NCBI RefSeq assembly: GCF_019635455.1
Contig: NZ_JAHBZJ010000011.1
Span: forward strand, 62,001 to 126,000
DNA length: 64,000 bases
Direction: 5' to 3'
Source: Sphingomonas sp.
GTDB taxonomy: Bacteria > Pseudomonadota > Alphaproteobacteria > Sphingomonadales > Sphingomonadaceae
Both the position numbers and the translations under genes were made by a program. Below the pieces are notes generated by a model that did no database searches, had not been told where the DNA came from, and worked only from the letters and a program-made list of their open reading frames with translations. Below are positions 9,384-18,345 of this stretch, piece after piece; position 1 is the first letter of the stretch; each line of letters begins with the position of its first letter.

Positions 9384-11681
9384 ATGAACGGGGGAACGAA
9401 GCGCGCCGGCCTTACGCCGGTGGGGAATGACGAGGTGGTGCTCGTCGAGGATGATGCGCCGGCGAGCGCCGCGCATCCGGAATATGATCCGGCCGAGGAT
9501 GTCGAGGCCGAAGTTCCCGCCACGCCGCGCCAATGGGGGCTGCCGGTGCTGGCGCTGGGTCTGTCCGCCATCTGGTTCGGGCTTGCCGGCTGGTTGCTCC
9601 AGCCGGTGTTCGCCACCCCCTTGCCGCCGGTCGAGCTGGTGCAGCTGATCGCCGCCCTGTGCGTGCCGCCGGCGCTGATCGGCATCCTCTATCTGCTCGC
9701 CCGCCGATCCAGCCGGGCCGAGGCGCGCCGGTTCGGGGCGACGGCCCGGGCGATGCGGGCCGAGGCGGCGAGCCTCGAACGCGTCGTCGCCACCCTCTCG
9801 CGCAAGATCGAGGAGAACCGCTCCGCGCTGGCTGCGCAGACCACGGCGCTGATGGCGATGGGCGATGGCGCGGCCGAGCGGCTGCAGGCGGTGTCCAACG
9901 GCATGGCCGCCGAGGCGAAGGCGATCGACGCGACGGCGAAGAAGCTGGTCGAAAGCGCCGGGAGTGCGGAAAAGAGCGTGTCGGTCGTCCTCGCCTCGCT
10001 GCCCCGGGCGCATGAGGAGATGACGGGCATGGCCGCCACGCTCGACGCGGCGGGTCTGAAGGCGGGGGAGCACGCGTCCGCGCTGGATGCACAGCTCGCC
10101 GCGCTGGCGGAGCGTGGGCGGCAGGCGGACGAGGTCGCGGGCGGCGCGGCGCAGCGGCTTGCCGCGCACATCGCCAAGATGGAGGCGACCAGCGAGACCG
10201 CCGGCGCCCGGCTGGAGGCGGTTGCCGACCAGATGTCCGGCACCGTCGATGCGATGCTCGACCGCACCGCCGCCGCCGTGGACGAGGCGCGCAAGGGAAT
10301 CGCCGCGCAGGGAGAGGCAATGCTGGCGATGCTGTCCGCCAACCAGGCGGCGATCGACAAGGCGGGACGCGACAGCATCGATGCGGTCGGCACGCGTATC
10401 GCCGAGGTCGAGGGAACGATCGGTCGCGTCGCCGAACGGCTGGGCGAGGAACAGACGCGAGTGGATATCCTGCTCGCCTCGGTCACCGGCGGCATTGCCC
10501 AGGCGGATGGCCAGATGGCGGCGCTGCACAGTTCGGGAATGGAGCGGACCCAGGCGCTGTCCGCCTCGATCAGCGCGCTCGACAGTTCGGCCGGCGCGAT
10601 GACCGAAACGCTGAAGGTGGGTGAGGAGACCGCCCGCCGCGTCATCGCCACGGCGGAGGATCTGCTCACCGCGCTCGACGCGTCGGCGCGCGAGATCGAC
10701 GAGACGATGCCAGAGGCGCTCGTCCGGCTGGAAGACCGGATCGGCGAGACCCGCAAGGTGATCGCCGGATCGAAGCCGGAGCTGCTTGCGCTGGTCACGG
10801 CGGCCGAAAGCACGCACGATGCGATCGAGGCGATTGCCGACGTCGTCTCGAAACAGCGCGACACGCTGGCGAAGACCCAGGCGTCGCTGATCGAAACGCT
10901 CGATTCGGGGCATGAGAAGACCGACCAGCTGGAGGAGATTGTCGATCGCGCGATCGGCAATGCTCGTCGCTTCGCCGAAGAGGCGGCCCCGCAGCTGGTC
11001 GATGCGCTGTTGCGGATCCGCGAAACCTCGAACGCCGCCGCCGACCATGCCCGCGCGACGCTGGCCGGGTTGGTGCCGGAGGCCGAGCGGCGGCTGGAGG
11101 AAGCGGGCGGTGCGGCGATGCGCAGGGCGATCGACAGCGGGGTGCGCCAGCAGCTGATCGAACTGGGCGAGGTCGCCGAGAATGCGGTCCATACCGCCAC
11201 CCGCGCGTCCGAACGCCTGACCCAACAGATGCTGACGATCGGTGAGGCATCGGCCACCGTCGAGCGCCGCATCGAAGAGGCACGGTCCGAACGCGAAACC
11301 GCCGATCGCGACAATTTCGCGCGTCGCGTGTCGTTACTGGTCGAGGCGCTCAACTCCGCGTCGATCGATATCACCAAGGCGTTCGCGCACGAGGTGTCGG
11401 ATAGCGCCTGGGCCGCCTATCTGAAGGGCGATCGCGGCGTCTTCACCCGCCGCGCGGTCCGCCTGATCGATAATGGCGAGGCGCGTGAAATTGCCGCGCT
11501 GTACGACGGCGACAAGGAATTCCGCGAGCAGGTGAACCGCTACATCCATGATTTCGAGGCGATGCTGCGCCAGGTGCTGGGGCTGCGTGACGGGTCGCCG
11601 CTGGGCGTGACGCTGCTTTCGTCCGACATGGGCAAGCTCTATGTCGCGCTGGCGCAGGCGATCGAGCGCCTGCGCGCCTGA
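9384..11681 (+). CDS. Membrane-anchored long coiled-coil protein, unknown function
   Basis: The 765-residue protein has an acidic N-terminal tail, two closely spaced membrane segments (about residues 51-73 and 84-105) and then some 550 residues of Ala/Glu-rich helix. The pattern (A..LERVVATLSRKIEEN, AAAVDEARKGIAAQ) resembles apolipoprotein/methyl-accepting helical bundles. No HAMP, kinase or MCP hairpin tip is visible. The last 100 residues are more globular (YIHDFEAMLRQVLGLRDG). A GTAC/GTP motif is absent. A homologous uncharacterised family seems to occur in sphingomonads (recollection, not checked). A role in envelope organisation or polarity is only a guess. Confidence 0.7.
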   Translation: MNGGTKRAGLTPVGNDEVVLVEDDAPASAAHPEYDPAEDVEAEVPATPRQWGLPVLALGLSAIWFGLAGWLLQPVFATPLPPVELVQLIAALCVPPALIGILYLLARRSSRAEARRFGATARAMRAEAASLERVVATLSRKIEENRSALAAQTTALMAMGDGAAERLQAVSNGMAAEAKAIDATAKKLVESAGSAEKSVSVVLASLPRAHEEMTGMAATLDAAGLKAGEHASALDAQLAALAERGRQADEVAGGAAQRLAAHIAKMEATSETAGARLEAVADQMSGTVDAMLDRTAAAVDEARKGIAAQGEAMLAMLSANQAAIDKAGRDSIDAVGTRIAEVEGTIGRVAERLGEEQTRVDILLASVTGGIAQADGQMAALHSSGMERTQALSASISALDSSAGAMTETLKVGEETARRVIATAEDLLTALDASAREIDETMPEALVRLEDRIGETRKVIAGSKPELLALVTAAESTHDAIEAIADVVSKQRDTLAKTQASLIETLDSGHEKTDQLEEIVDRAIGNARRFAEEAAPQLVDALLRIRETSNAAADHARATLAGLVPEAERRLEEAGGAAMRRAIDSGVRQQLIELGEVAENAVHTATRASERLTQQMLTIGEASATVERRIEEARSERETADRDNFARRVSLLVEALNSASIDITKAFAHEVSDSAWAAYLKGDRGVFTRRAVRLIDNGEAREIAALYDGDKEFREQVNRYIHDFEAMLRQVLGLRDGSPLGVTLLSSDMGKLYVALAQAIERLRA

Positions 11682-11760
11682 TCCGGCGACCGGGACCGCC
11701 AAGGCGGGATGAGGGGAGGTTCGGCTTTACACCCCGCGCCAGCCTTCCTATCGCCCGGCC

Positions 11761-13317
11761 ATGACCGGCCCCAGCGAATCCATCCTCATCGTCGATTTCG
11801 GCAGCCAGGTGACCCAGCTGATCGCACGGCGCGTGCGCGAGGCCGGCGTCTATAGCGAGATCGCCCCCTTCACTACCGCAGCGGAGGCGTTCGAGCGGAT
11901 GAGGCCGGGCGGCGTGATCCTGTCCGGCTCCCCCGCATCGGTGCTGGACGAGGGATCGCCCCGCGTGCCGGATGCGATCTTTGAAAGCGGCGTGCCGGTG
12001 CTCGGCATCTGCTATGGCCAGCAGGTGATGATGGCGCAGCTGGGCGGAAGCGTCCAGCTGGGCGACAGCGGCGAATTCGGCCGCGCCTTTATCGACATCG
12101 CCGATGGCTGCGTCCTGTTCGACGGCCTGTGGGGCGAGGGCGAGAGGCACCAGGTATGGATGAGCCATGGCGACAAGGTGACCGACCTTGCCCCCGGCTT
12201 TCGTCCCGTCGCCGCCAGCCCGGGCGCGCCCTTTGCGGTGATCGCGGACGATACGCGCCGCTATTACGCGATGCAGTTCCATCCGGAAGTGGTGCATACC
12301 CCCGACGGCGCGAAGCTGCTCGCCAATTTCGTCCGCCACGTCTGTGGGTTGCAGGGCGAATGGACGATGGCGGAGTTCCGTCAGACCAAGATCGAGGAAA
12401 TCCGCGCACAGGTGGGCAAGGGCAGGGTGATCTGCGGCCTTTCCGGCGGGGTCGACAGCGCGGTGGCGGCGGTGCTGATCCATGAGGCGATCGGCGAGCA
12501 ACTGACCTGTGTGTTCGTCGATCACGGCCTGATGCGCAGCGGCGAGGCCGATCAGGTGGTCAGCCTGTTCCGCGGCCATTACAACATCCCGCTCGTCCAT
12601 GTGAATGCCGAAACGCTGTTTCTCAACGGCCTGGCCGGCGTCACCGATCCAGAGATGAAGCGCAAATTCATCGGCAAGACCTTTATCGATGTCTTTGAAG
12701 ATGAAGCTAAAAAGGTCGGCGGCGCCGATTTTCTGGCACAGGGAACGCTGTATCCCGACGTGATCGAAAGCGTGAGCTTTACCGGCGGTCCGTCCGTGAC
12801 CATCAAGAGCCACCACAATGTCGGCGGCCTGCCCGAACGGATGAACATGAAGCTGGTGGAACCGCTTCGCGAACTGTTCAAGGACGAGGTGCGCGCGCTG
12901 GGCCGCGAACTGGGGCTGCCCGATGTGTTCGTGGGCCGGCACCCGTTTCCCGGGCCGGGCCTGGCCATCCGTATCCCGGGCGAAGTCACGAAGGAGCGGT
13001 GCGACATCCTGCGGAAGGCGGACGCGATCTATCTGGAGGAAATCCGCAACGCAGGTCTCTATGACGCGATCTGGCAGGCCTTTGCCGTGCTGCTGCCGGT
13101 GAAGACGGTGGGTGTGATGGGCGACGGCCGCACCTATGACAGCGTGTGCGGATTGCGCGCGGTGACGAGCACCGACGGGATGACCGCCGACGTCTATCCG
13201 TTCGACGCCAGCTTCCTGACGCGCGTCGCGACGCGGATCGTCAATGAAGTGCGCGGAGTGAACCGGGTGGTGTATGACTATACGTCGAAACCGCCCGGCA
13301 CGATCGAGTGGGAGTGA
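11761..13317 (+). CDS. guaA: GMP synthase (glutamine-hydrolysing)
   Basis: This enzyme converts XMP to GMP using ATP and glutamine. The 518-residue protein has the class I glutamine amidotransferase domain first ([13 protein letters not shown] at the start, nucleophile Cys in GICYGQQ near residue 84, QFHPEV near residue 177). The ATP-pyrophosphatase domain follows ([13 protein letters not shown] near residue 226), and the dimerisation domain ends in KPPGTIEWE. It is complete and of normal length. The ArsC/Spx-like gene begins 4 bases after its stop. Confidence 0.97.
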   Translation: MTGPSESILIVDFGSQVTQLIARRVREAGVYSEIAPFTTAAEAFERMRPGGVILSGSPASVLDEGSPRVPDAIFESGVPVLGICYGQQVMMAQLGGSVQLGDSGEFGRAFIDIADGCVLFDGLWGEGERHQVWMSHGDKVTDLAPGFRPVAASPGAPFAVIADDTRRYYAMQFHPEVVHTPDGAKLLANFVRHVCGLQGEWTMAEFRQTKIEEIRAQVGKGRVICGLSGGVDSAVAAVLIHEAIGEQLTCVFVDHGLMRSGEADQVVSLFRGHYNIPLVHVNAETLFLNGLAGVTDPEMKRKFIGKTFIDVFEDEAKKVGGADFLAQGTLYPDVIESVSFTGGPSVTIKSHHNVGGLPERMNMKLVEPLRELFKDEVRALGRELGLPDVFVGRHPFPGPGLAIRIPGEVTKERCDILRKADAIYLEEIRNAGLYDAIWQAFAVLLPVKTVGVMGDGRTYDSVCGLRAVTSTDGMTADVYPFDASFLTRVATRIVNEVRGVNRVVYDYTSKPPGTIEWE

Positions 13318-13321
13318 GCCG

Positions 13322-13666
13322 ATGATCGCGCTGTATGGCATCCCCAATTGCGACACGGTCAAAAAGGCGCGGGTCTGGCTCGACGCCAATGGGCTCGCCT
13401 GCACCTTCCACGATTACAAGAAGGAAGGGGCGGATCCGGCGCGGCTGTCGAAATGGGCCGATGCGGTCGGCTGGGAGCCGTTGCTCAATCGTGCCGGCAC
13501 CAGCTTTCGCAAGCTGGACGACGCGGACAAGGCCGATATTGACCGCGCGAAGGCGATCGCGCTGATGGTCGCCAATCCGTCGCTGATCAAGCGGCCGGTG
13601 GTCGAATATCGCGGCGGCGTGCTCGTCGGGTTCAAGCCGGATCTTTGGGCCAGCGCGCTCCTCTAA
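13322..13666 (+). CDS. ArsC/Spx-family protein (YffB-like)
   Basis: The 114-residue thioredoxin-fold protein starts IALYGIPNCDTVKKARVWL, with a single Cys at the active-site position. It has the RPVVEY segment typical of Spx/MgsR/YffB-type arsenate-reductase relatives. Its function may be a glutathione-dependent thiol reductase; arsenate reduction itself is not shown. It is almost contiguous with guaA and probably cotranscribed. The true ArsC-like paralogue in this window is at 29323-29658. Confidence 0.8.
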   Translation: MIALYGIPNCDTVKKARVWLDANGLACTFHDYKKEGADPARLSKWADAVGWEPLLNRAGTSFRKLDDADKADIDRAKAIALMVANPSLIKRPVVEYRGGVLVGFKPDLWASALL

Positions 13667-13737
13667 TAGCCGCTTGGGATGTCGCGGCGCTTGCGCTAGC
13701 CTGAACCCGAGGGCGAAGCCGTCTGGGGGGAGGTCGC

Positions 13738-14169
13738 ATGCAATCCGGATCAACGCCACCGCTGTGGTTCAAGGCGGTCACGATCCTGCTCCTGCTATGG
13801 GCGTTGGCCGGATGCGCGTCGCTCTATCTGCATTTCGCATTCGGCGCGGAGATGGATCCGAACGCGACCGACTATGATCGCAGGCTCTATGCCGATCTGC
13901 CGACCTGGTTTCACGCGGTCTATGTCGCGGCGGTGGCGGCCGGCCTGTTGGGCGCGGTGGGCCTGTTGCTGCGCCGGCGCTGGGCGTTCGCGCTGTCCGA
14001 ACTGTCGCTGATTGCGGTGGTTATCCAGTTCGGCTGGATGTTCCTCGTCACCGACATCGTCGCGGTAAAGGGGGTGTGGGTCACCTACTTCCCGGCGGCG
14101 ATCTTTGGTATTCAGGCGTTTCAGCTGTGGTTGGCCTTTCACGCCGGCAGGCGCGGCTGGCTCGGCTAG
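13738..14169 (+). CDS. Four-helix membrane protein, unknown function
   Basis: The 143-residue protein shows four hydrophobic helices (about residues 10-32, 56-78, 82-104 and 112-135), with a short polar loop (DPNATDYDRRLY) after the first. I do not recognise a named family. A GGGGAGG ribosome site lies just before the ATG. It is convergent with the XRE regulator gene, and the two stop codons share the four bases CTAG at 14166-14169. Confidence 0.6.
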   Translation: MQSGSTPPLWFKAVTILLLLWALAGCASLYLHFAFGAEMDPNATDYDRRLYADLPTWFHAVYVAAVAAGLLGAVGLLLRRRWAFALSELSLIAVVIQFGWMFLVTDIVAVKGVWVTYFPAAIFGIQAFQLWLAFHAGRRGWLG

Positions 14170-14390
14170 CCGCTGCCATCTTCCTCCCACTGGAACACGT
14201 CCTCAAGCGATTTTCCGAACACGCGTGCGATGCGGAACGCGGCCTCCAGCGTTGGCGAATATTTCCCCTGTTCGATCGCGGCGATGGTCTGCCGGGTGAC
14301 GCCGACCCGCTCGCCGAGTTCGCCCTGAGTCATTTCGCCAGCCAGGAAGCGCAGCGTGCGGATCTGATTCGCGATCGGGGGTTTAGCCAT
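14166..14390 (-). CDS. Small XRE-family DNA-binding regulator (YozG-like)
   Basis: The 74-residue protein is essentially one helix-turn-helix domain: TQGELGERVGVTRQTIAAIEQGKYSPT, then a conserved IARVFGKSLEDVFQWE tail. Such stand-alone regulators usually sit next to small membrane proteins and act as their repressors. Here it is the third gene of an operon behind two paralogous membrane proteins, overlapping the second by 8 bases. The palindrome at 15266-15285, in the operon promoter, is the likely operator. Confidence 0.85.
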   Translation of the reverse strand: MAKPPIANQIRTLRFLAGEMTQGELGERVGVTRQTIAAIEQGKYSPTLEAAFRIARVFGKSLEDVFQWEEDGSG

Positions 14391-14814
14391 GCCATCCTCC
14401 GCGATAGCTGAAGACGATCACGACATCGCGAACGATTTCCGCAACGATGATCGCGGCAAGCGCCGCGTTCGCCACCGCCCAGCCGCTTTGGGTCAGGGGC
14501 AGGATCACGCCGACCCACAGCATCAGGCCGAGCAGGACGTAGTAACCGACACTCGCGCCGCGCCGGGCGATCGCGCGATCGCGCTCGTCGGGCCGGGCGC
14601 GCGCCTCGCCCCCCATCCGCGCGCGGAGCAGGAGCCAGCCGAGACCGAGGATGAGCAATCGCACGCCGGTCGCCGCGCCGAACAGCGCGACATAGGACAG
14701 GGTTTCAAGCCGGCCCGGTGCCGGTTCCACCAGCCCCACCGCGATGAAATAGGCGCCATAGGCGATCGCCATTCCGACGAGTTCGATCCAGGCGAGCCGC
14801 TCGCGATAGGCCAT
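14383..14814 (-). CDS. Membrane protein, DUF2178-like, paralogue of the upstream gene
   Basis: The 143-residue protein has four predicted membrane helices arranged as two pairs around a cytoplasmic loop containing DERDRAIARR near residue 75. The same loop motif (DERDRAVGRR) and the same start (MAYRERLAWIELV against MAFREKIAWVAFL) occur in the upstream gene, showing a duplication. Its ATG is 2 bases after the upstream stop and its stop overlaps the XRE gene. The function of the family is unknown. Confidence 0.7.
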   Translation of the reverse strand: MAYRERLAWIELVGMAIAYGAYFIAVGLVEPAPGRLETLSYVALFGAATGVRLLILGLGWLLLRARMGGEARARPDERDRAIARRGASVGYYVLLGLMLWVGVILPLTQSGWAVANAALAAIIVAEIVRDVVIVFSYRGGWHG

Positions 14815-14816
14815 GG

Positions 14817-15233
14817 TCAGGCCGCCCGGCGATAGCCGAGAGCGGTCGCGCCGAACCGCACCGCTTCGGCCAGGATGAACGCGGCGACCAGCGCAAAGAT
14901 CGTATCGGGTCCGTGCAGTCCCAGATGCAGCCAGACGATCACCGCGACCACGCCGAGCACCAGCGTAAGATAGGCGAACCCCGTCGCCCGTCGCCCGACG
15001 GCGCGATCACGCTCGTCGGCGGGGGCATTCGCTTCGGCGGGCGCGCCGATCGCCCAGATCGTCGCCGCGACGATCATCACCGCCGCCTGCGCGATCGTGG
15101 CGACGATGAACGAACCCAGCAGCGCCAGCCCGCGCGCCTCATGCGGTGTGAAGACGAGCGATCCGAAAAAGGCGCCCCAGATCAAAACCGTGCTCAAAAA
15201 CGCCACCCACGCAATCTTCTCACGAAACGCCAC
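14817..15233 (-). CDS. Membrane protein, DUF2178-like, first gene of the XRE operon
   Basis: I place the start at the GTG at 15233. A GGAGGTG ribosome site precedes it, and the resulting N-terminus MAFREKIAWVAF aligns with that of the paralogue downstream. A TTG at 15266 would also be in frame but lies in the promoter palindrome. The 138-residue product has four membrane helices and the loop motif DERDRAVGRR. The three genes form one transcript: membrane protein, membrane protein, regulator. Confidence 0.7.
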   Translation of the reverse strand: MAFREKIAWVAFLSTVLIWGAFFGSLVFTPHEARGLALLGSFIVATIAQAAVMIVAATIWAIGAPAEANAPADERDRAVGRRATGFAYLTLVLGVVAVIVWLHLGLHGPDTIFALVAAFILAEAVRFGATALGYRRAA

Positions 15234-15265
15234 CTTCACCTCCGATGTAAAATATGCACGACTCA

Positions 15266-15293
15266 ATGTTATATAAACCTAACATGGAGTCAA
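15266..15293 (-). promoter_or_regulatory. Promoter and palindromic operator of the XRE/membrane-protein operon
   Basis: On the minus strand a TTGACT -35 element (15288-15293) is followed after 16 bases by TAACAT (15266-15271) as a -10 element. The spacer and -10 are enclosed by a perfect inverted repeat, ATGTTA-8 nt-TAACAT (15266-15285). The position suits autorepression by the XRE protein encoded at the end of the operon. The sequence was read directly; binding is inferred. Confidence 0.55.
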
Positions 15294-15357
15294 TGATTCA
15301 TGACGTCGATACGGACGCCGCTGGCGCTGCATTGCCTGCACCGCTAGAGCGCGGGCC

Positions 15358-16218
15358 ATGTCCACGACCTTCACGCTCGACACTGCGACGAGCCGCGCGA
15401 ACCCCACGCCCGCACCGATGAAGCGGCTGACCGTACCCGCGATCCAGAACCGCAAGGGGAAGGACCCGGTGGTGATGCTGACCGCCTATACGGCGCGGAT
15501 GGCGCAACTGCTCGATCCGCATTGCGACGTGCTGCTGGTCGGCGACAGTCTGGGGCAGGTGATCTATGGCCTGCCATCGACGCTGTCGGTCACGCTGGAC
15601 ATGATGTGTGCGCATGGCGCCGCGGTGGTGCGCGGCAGCTATCACGCCGTGGTGGTGATCGATATGCCGTTCGGCAGCTATGAGGCGAGTCCCGATCAGG
15701 CCTTCGCTTCCGCGTCGCGCATCATGGCGGAAACCGGCGCCGCAGCGGTGAAGCTGGAGGGGGGAGAGGCGATGGCGGAGACCGTCGCGTTCCTGACCCG
15801 GCGGGGCATTCCCGTAATGGGGCATGTGGGCCTCACGCCACAGGCGGTCAACGCGCTGGGCGGCTATGGCGCGCGCGGTCGCGGCAATGCCGAATATGCC
15901 AAGATCATCGGCGACGCGAAGGCGATTGCCGAGGCGGGTTCGTTCGCGATCGTCGCGGAGGGCGTCGTCGAAACGCTGGCGAACGAGATCGTCGCGGCGG
16001 TTCCCTGTCCCGTGATCGGCATCGGCGCGTCGGCGCAGTGCGACGGCCAGGTGCTGGTGACCGAGGATATGCTGGGGCTGTTCGAACGGACGCCGCGCTT
16101 CGTGAAGAAATTCGACGACATGGCTGGCCGTATTTCCGCCGCGGTCCAGACCTATGCGACGGCCGTCCGCGATCGATCGTTTCCGGGTGAGGAACAGGTG
16201 TACAAACCCAAGGATTGA
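15358..16218 (+). CDS. panB: 3-methyl-2-oxobutanoate hydroxymethyltransferase
   Basis: PanB transfers a hydroxymethyl group from methylene-tetrahydrofolate to 2-oxoisovalerate to make ketopantoate, the first committed step of pantothenate synthesis. The 286-residue protein has [16 protein letters not shown], the metal-site [13 protein letters not shown] near residue 60, [14 protein letters not shown] near residue 102 and [15 protein letters not shown] near residue 156. The first 20 residues are an extension; Met21 is an alternative start. It is divergent from the XRE operon and not next to panC. Confidence 0.95.
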   Translation: MSTTFTLDTATSRANPTPAPMKRLTVPAIQNRKGKDPVVMLTAYTARMAQLLDPHCDVLLVGDSLGQVIYGLPSTLSVTLDMMCAHGAAVVRGSYHAVVVIDMPFGSYEASPDQAFASASRIMAETGAAAVKLEGGEAMAETVAFLTRRGIPVMGHVGLTPQAVNALGGYGARGRGNAEYAKIIGDAKAIAEAGSFAIVAEGVVETLANEIVAAVPCPVIGIGASAQCDGQVLVTEDMLGLFERTPRFVKKFDDMAGRISAAVQTYATAVRDRSFPGEEQVYKPKD

Positions 16219-16292
16219 CCCGCTTTCGTTTCCCGTTTCTCGCGGCTAAGGTCCGCGCCCGTTCACCCCCGATTTCCTGATGGAGTTTCCCC

Positions 16293-16997
16293 TTGGCGTT
16301 GAGCCCTGAAAGCAACGAAGCGTTTCTGCGCGAGGTCGATGAGGAGCTGCGAAAGGATCAGGCGCTTCATATCTGGCAGCATTACGGGCGCTGGATCATC
16401 GCGGCGGTGGTCGCCGGTCTGATCGCCTTTGCCGGGGTCCTGTACTGGCAGAGCCATGGCGAGACGCGCCGGGGTGCCGAGGGTGACCAGTTCAAGGCCG
16501 CGTTCAAGGCGCTGGCCGACAACAAGCCGGATGAGGCGGAGGCCCCGCTAAAGGCGCTCGCGGCTTCCAGTTCCGACGGCTTCGCGGCGATGTCCCGCTT
16601 CACCCAGGCGGATATCCAGTTGCAGAAGAAGGACGTGAAGGGCGCGGTGGCGACGCTGGCCGGGATCGCCGCCGACGACAAGCTGCCACAGGAATTTCGC
16701 GATCTGGCGATCATTCGCCAGACCGCCGCAGAATATGATTCGCTCAAGCCCGATCAGATCATCACCCGGCTCAGCCCGCTGGCGGTAAAGGAGAATATCT
16801 GGTTCGGCAGCGCGGGCGAGATGATGGCGATCGCCTATCTGCAACAGGGCAAGCGTGCCGAGGCCGGCAAGCTGTTCGGGGAGATCGCCAAGGACGAAAA
16901 GGCACCCAGGTCGCTTCGTCAACGCGCGGTTCAGATGGCGGGCGTACTCGGGGTCGATGCGGTCGCCGACGAAGGTGAGGACAAGAAGGCAAAATGA
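16293..16997 (+). CDS. TPR membrane protein, YfgM-like (ancillary SecYEG translocon subunit family)
   Basis: The 234-residue protein has a cytoplasmic N-terminus, one membrane helix (GRWIIAAVVAGLIAFAGVLYW, about residues 30-50) and a periplasmic helical-repeat domain. This matches the YfgM/TPR_21 family, which assists periplasmic chaperoning near SecYEG. The start is TTG at 16293, with GGAG eight bases before it; a nearby ATG at 16280 is out of frame. Its stop overlaps bamB by 4 bases (ATGA). The order yfgM-bamB-der is conserved in Proteobacteria, which strengthens the call. Confidence 0.85.
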   Translation: MALSPESNEAFLREVDEELRKDQALHIWQHYGRWIIAAVVAGLIAFAGVLYWQSHGETRRGAEGDQFKAAFKALADNKPDEAEAPLKALAASSSDGFAAMSRFTQADIQLQKKDVKGAVATLAGIAADDKLPQEFRDLAIIRQTAAEYDSLKPDQIITRLSPLAVKENIWFGSAGEMMAIAYLQQGKRAEAGKLFGEIAKDEKAPRSLRQRAVQMAGVLGVDAVADEGEDKKAK

Positions 16998-18319
16998 ACA
17001 AGTCGCTTCGAGTTACGGTCGCGATTGCGGCGCTTGCGGCGCTCAGCGCCTGTGGGGTCTTCAAGGGTGGCGGCGGCAAGAAGACGCCGACGCTGGGTGA
17101 ACGCGTCCCGGTGCTGGCCGCGGAGATCGGGTTTTCGCCCGACAAGTCGATCGCCGACGTGGCGGTGGTCCTGCCGCCGGCGGCCGTGAACGAAAGCTGG
17201 AGCCAGCCGGGCGGCAATCCCGCCAAGTCGATGGGCAATCTGGCGCTGTCCGCCTCGCCATCGCGCGTCTGGTCGGCGAAGATCGCCGGCACGAACGGCC
17301 GGGTACGGCTCGCGGCGGCGCCGGTCGTCGCTGGTGGCGCGCTGTTCGTCATGGATACCGAGGCCACGGTGCATGCCTTCGACGCCGCGACCGGCGCGCG
17401 ACGCTGGCAGGCCCAGACGTTCAAGGGCGAGGAGAATCGCAAGGCCAGCTTTGGCGGCGGCGTCAGCTTCGACGCTGGCAAACTCTATGCCACCAACGGC
17501 CTGGGCGAAGTCGTCGCGCTCGACGCGGCAACGGGCGCGGAGCAGTGGCGGGTGAAGCCGGGCGGACCGCTGCGTGGCGCGCCGACGATCGCCAACGGCA
17601 ACGTCTATGTCGTGTCGCAGGACAACCAGCTGTTCGCGCTGGCGCAGGCCGACGGAAGCGTGGTGTGGACGCAACAGGGAACGCTCGAATCGCAGGGCGT
17701 GTTCGGTGTGGCGGCGCCTGCTGCGGCACAGGGGACGGTCGTTGCCGGCTTCTCGTCGGGTGAACTCAACGCCTATCGCTACGAAAATGGTCGTTCGCTG
17801 TGGTCGGACACGCTCTCGCGTTCGACGATCTCGACCTCGGTGTCGAGCCTTGCCGATATCGACGCCGATCCGGTGATCGATCAGGGCCGCGTCTATGCGG
17901 TCGGACAGGGCGGCCGTATGGCGGCGATCGAGTTGAACAGCGGCCAGCGCGTCTGGGAACAGAGCATCGCCGGCATTTCCACGCCCTGGGTCGCGGGCGA
18001 ATGGCTGTTCGTCATGTCCGACGATTCGAAGCTGGTCGCGCTCGCGCGTGGCAGCGGCAAGATTCGCTGGATCGCGCAGCAACGCGCGTGGAAGAATGTG
18101 AAGAAGAAGAAAGGCCCGATCACCTGGGTCGGGCCGTTGCTCGCCGGCGACCGGCTGTGGATGGGCAATTCGCGCGGAGAACTGGTTGCTGCATCGCCCA
18201 CGGACGGCGCGCCCGGCGCGACCATCAATGTCGGCGATTCGATCAGCCTGCCGCTCGTGGTGGCCAACAACATGCTCTACGTGCTCAGCGATAAGGGAGA
18301 GATCACCGCCTATCGCTGA
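16994..18319 (+). CDS. bamB: Outer membrane assembly lipoprotein BamB-like beta-propeller
   Basis: The 441-residue protein starts with a lipoprotein signal peptide with lipobox LSAC (Cys20). It then shows repeated PQQ-like beta-propeller blades (for example VHAFDAATGARRWQ, VVALDAATGAEQWR, LFALAQADGSVVW). BamB supports the Bam complex in inserting outer membrane beta-barrels. It lies between the YfgM-like gene and der, as in many Gram-negatives, and is translationally coupled to the former. The length is slightly above that of E. coli BamB. Confidence 0.9.
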   Translation: MNKSLRVTVAIAALAALSACGVFKGGGGKKTPTLGERVPVLAAEIGFSPDKSIADVAVVLPPAAVNESWSQPGGNPAKSMGNLALSASPSRVWSAKIAGTNGRVRLAAAPVVAGGALFVMDTEATVHAFDAATGARRWQAQTFKGEENRKASFGGGVSFDAGKLYATNGLGEVVALDAATGAEQWRVKPGGPLRGAPTIANGNVYVVSQDNQLFALAQADGSVVWTQQGTLESQGVFGVAAPAAAQGTVVAGFSSGELNAYRYENGRSLWSDTLSRSTISTSVSSLADIDADPVIDQGRVYAVGQGGRMAAIELNSGQRVWEQSIAGISTPWVAGEWLFVMSDDSKLVALARGSGKIRWIAQQRAWKNVKKKKGPITWVGPLLAGDRLWMGNSRGELVAASPTDGAPGATINVGDSISLPLVVANNMLYVLSDKGEITAYR

Positions 18320-18345
18320 GGCCGCGCTTGGGTTAGAGGGCGCGG

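Noticed and set aside
9348..11225. Long minus-strand open frame over the coiled-coil gene
   Set aside because: It is an antisense by-product of G/C-rich third positions. The plus frame has membrane helices, a coiled coil and a coherent composition.
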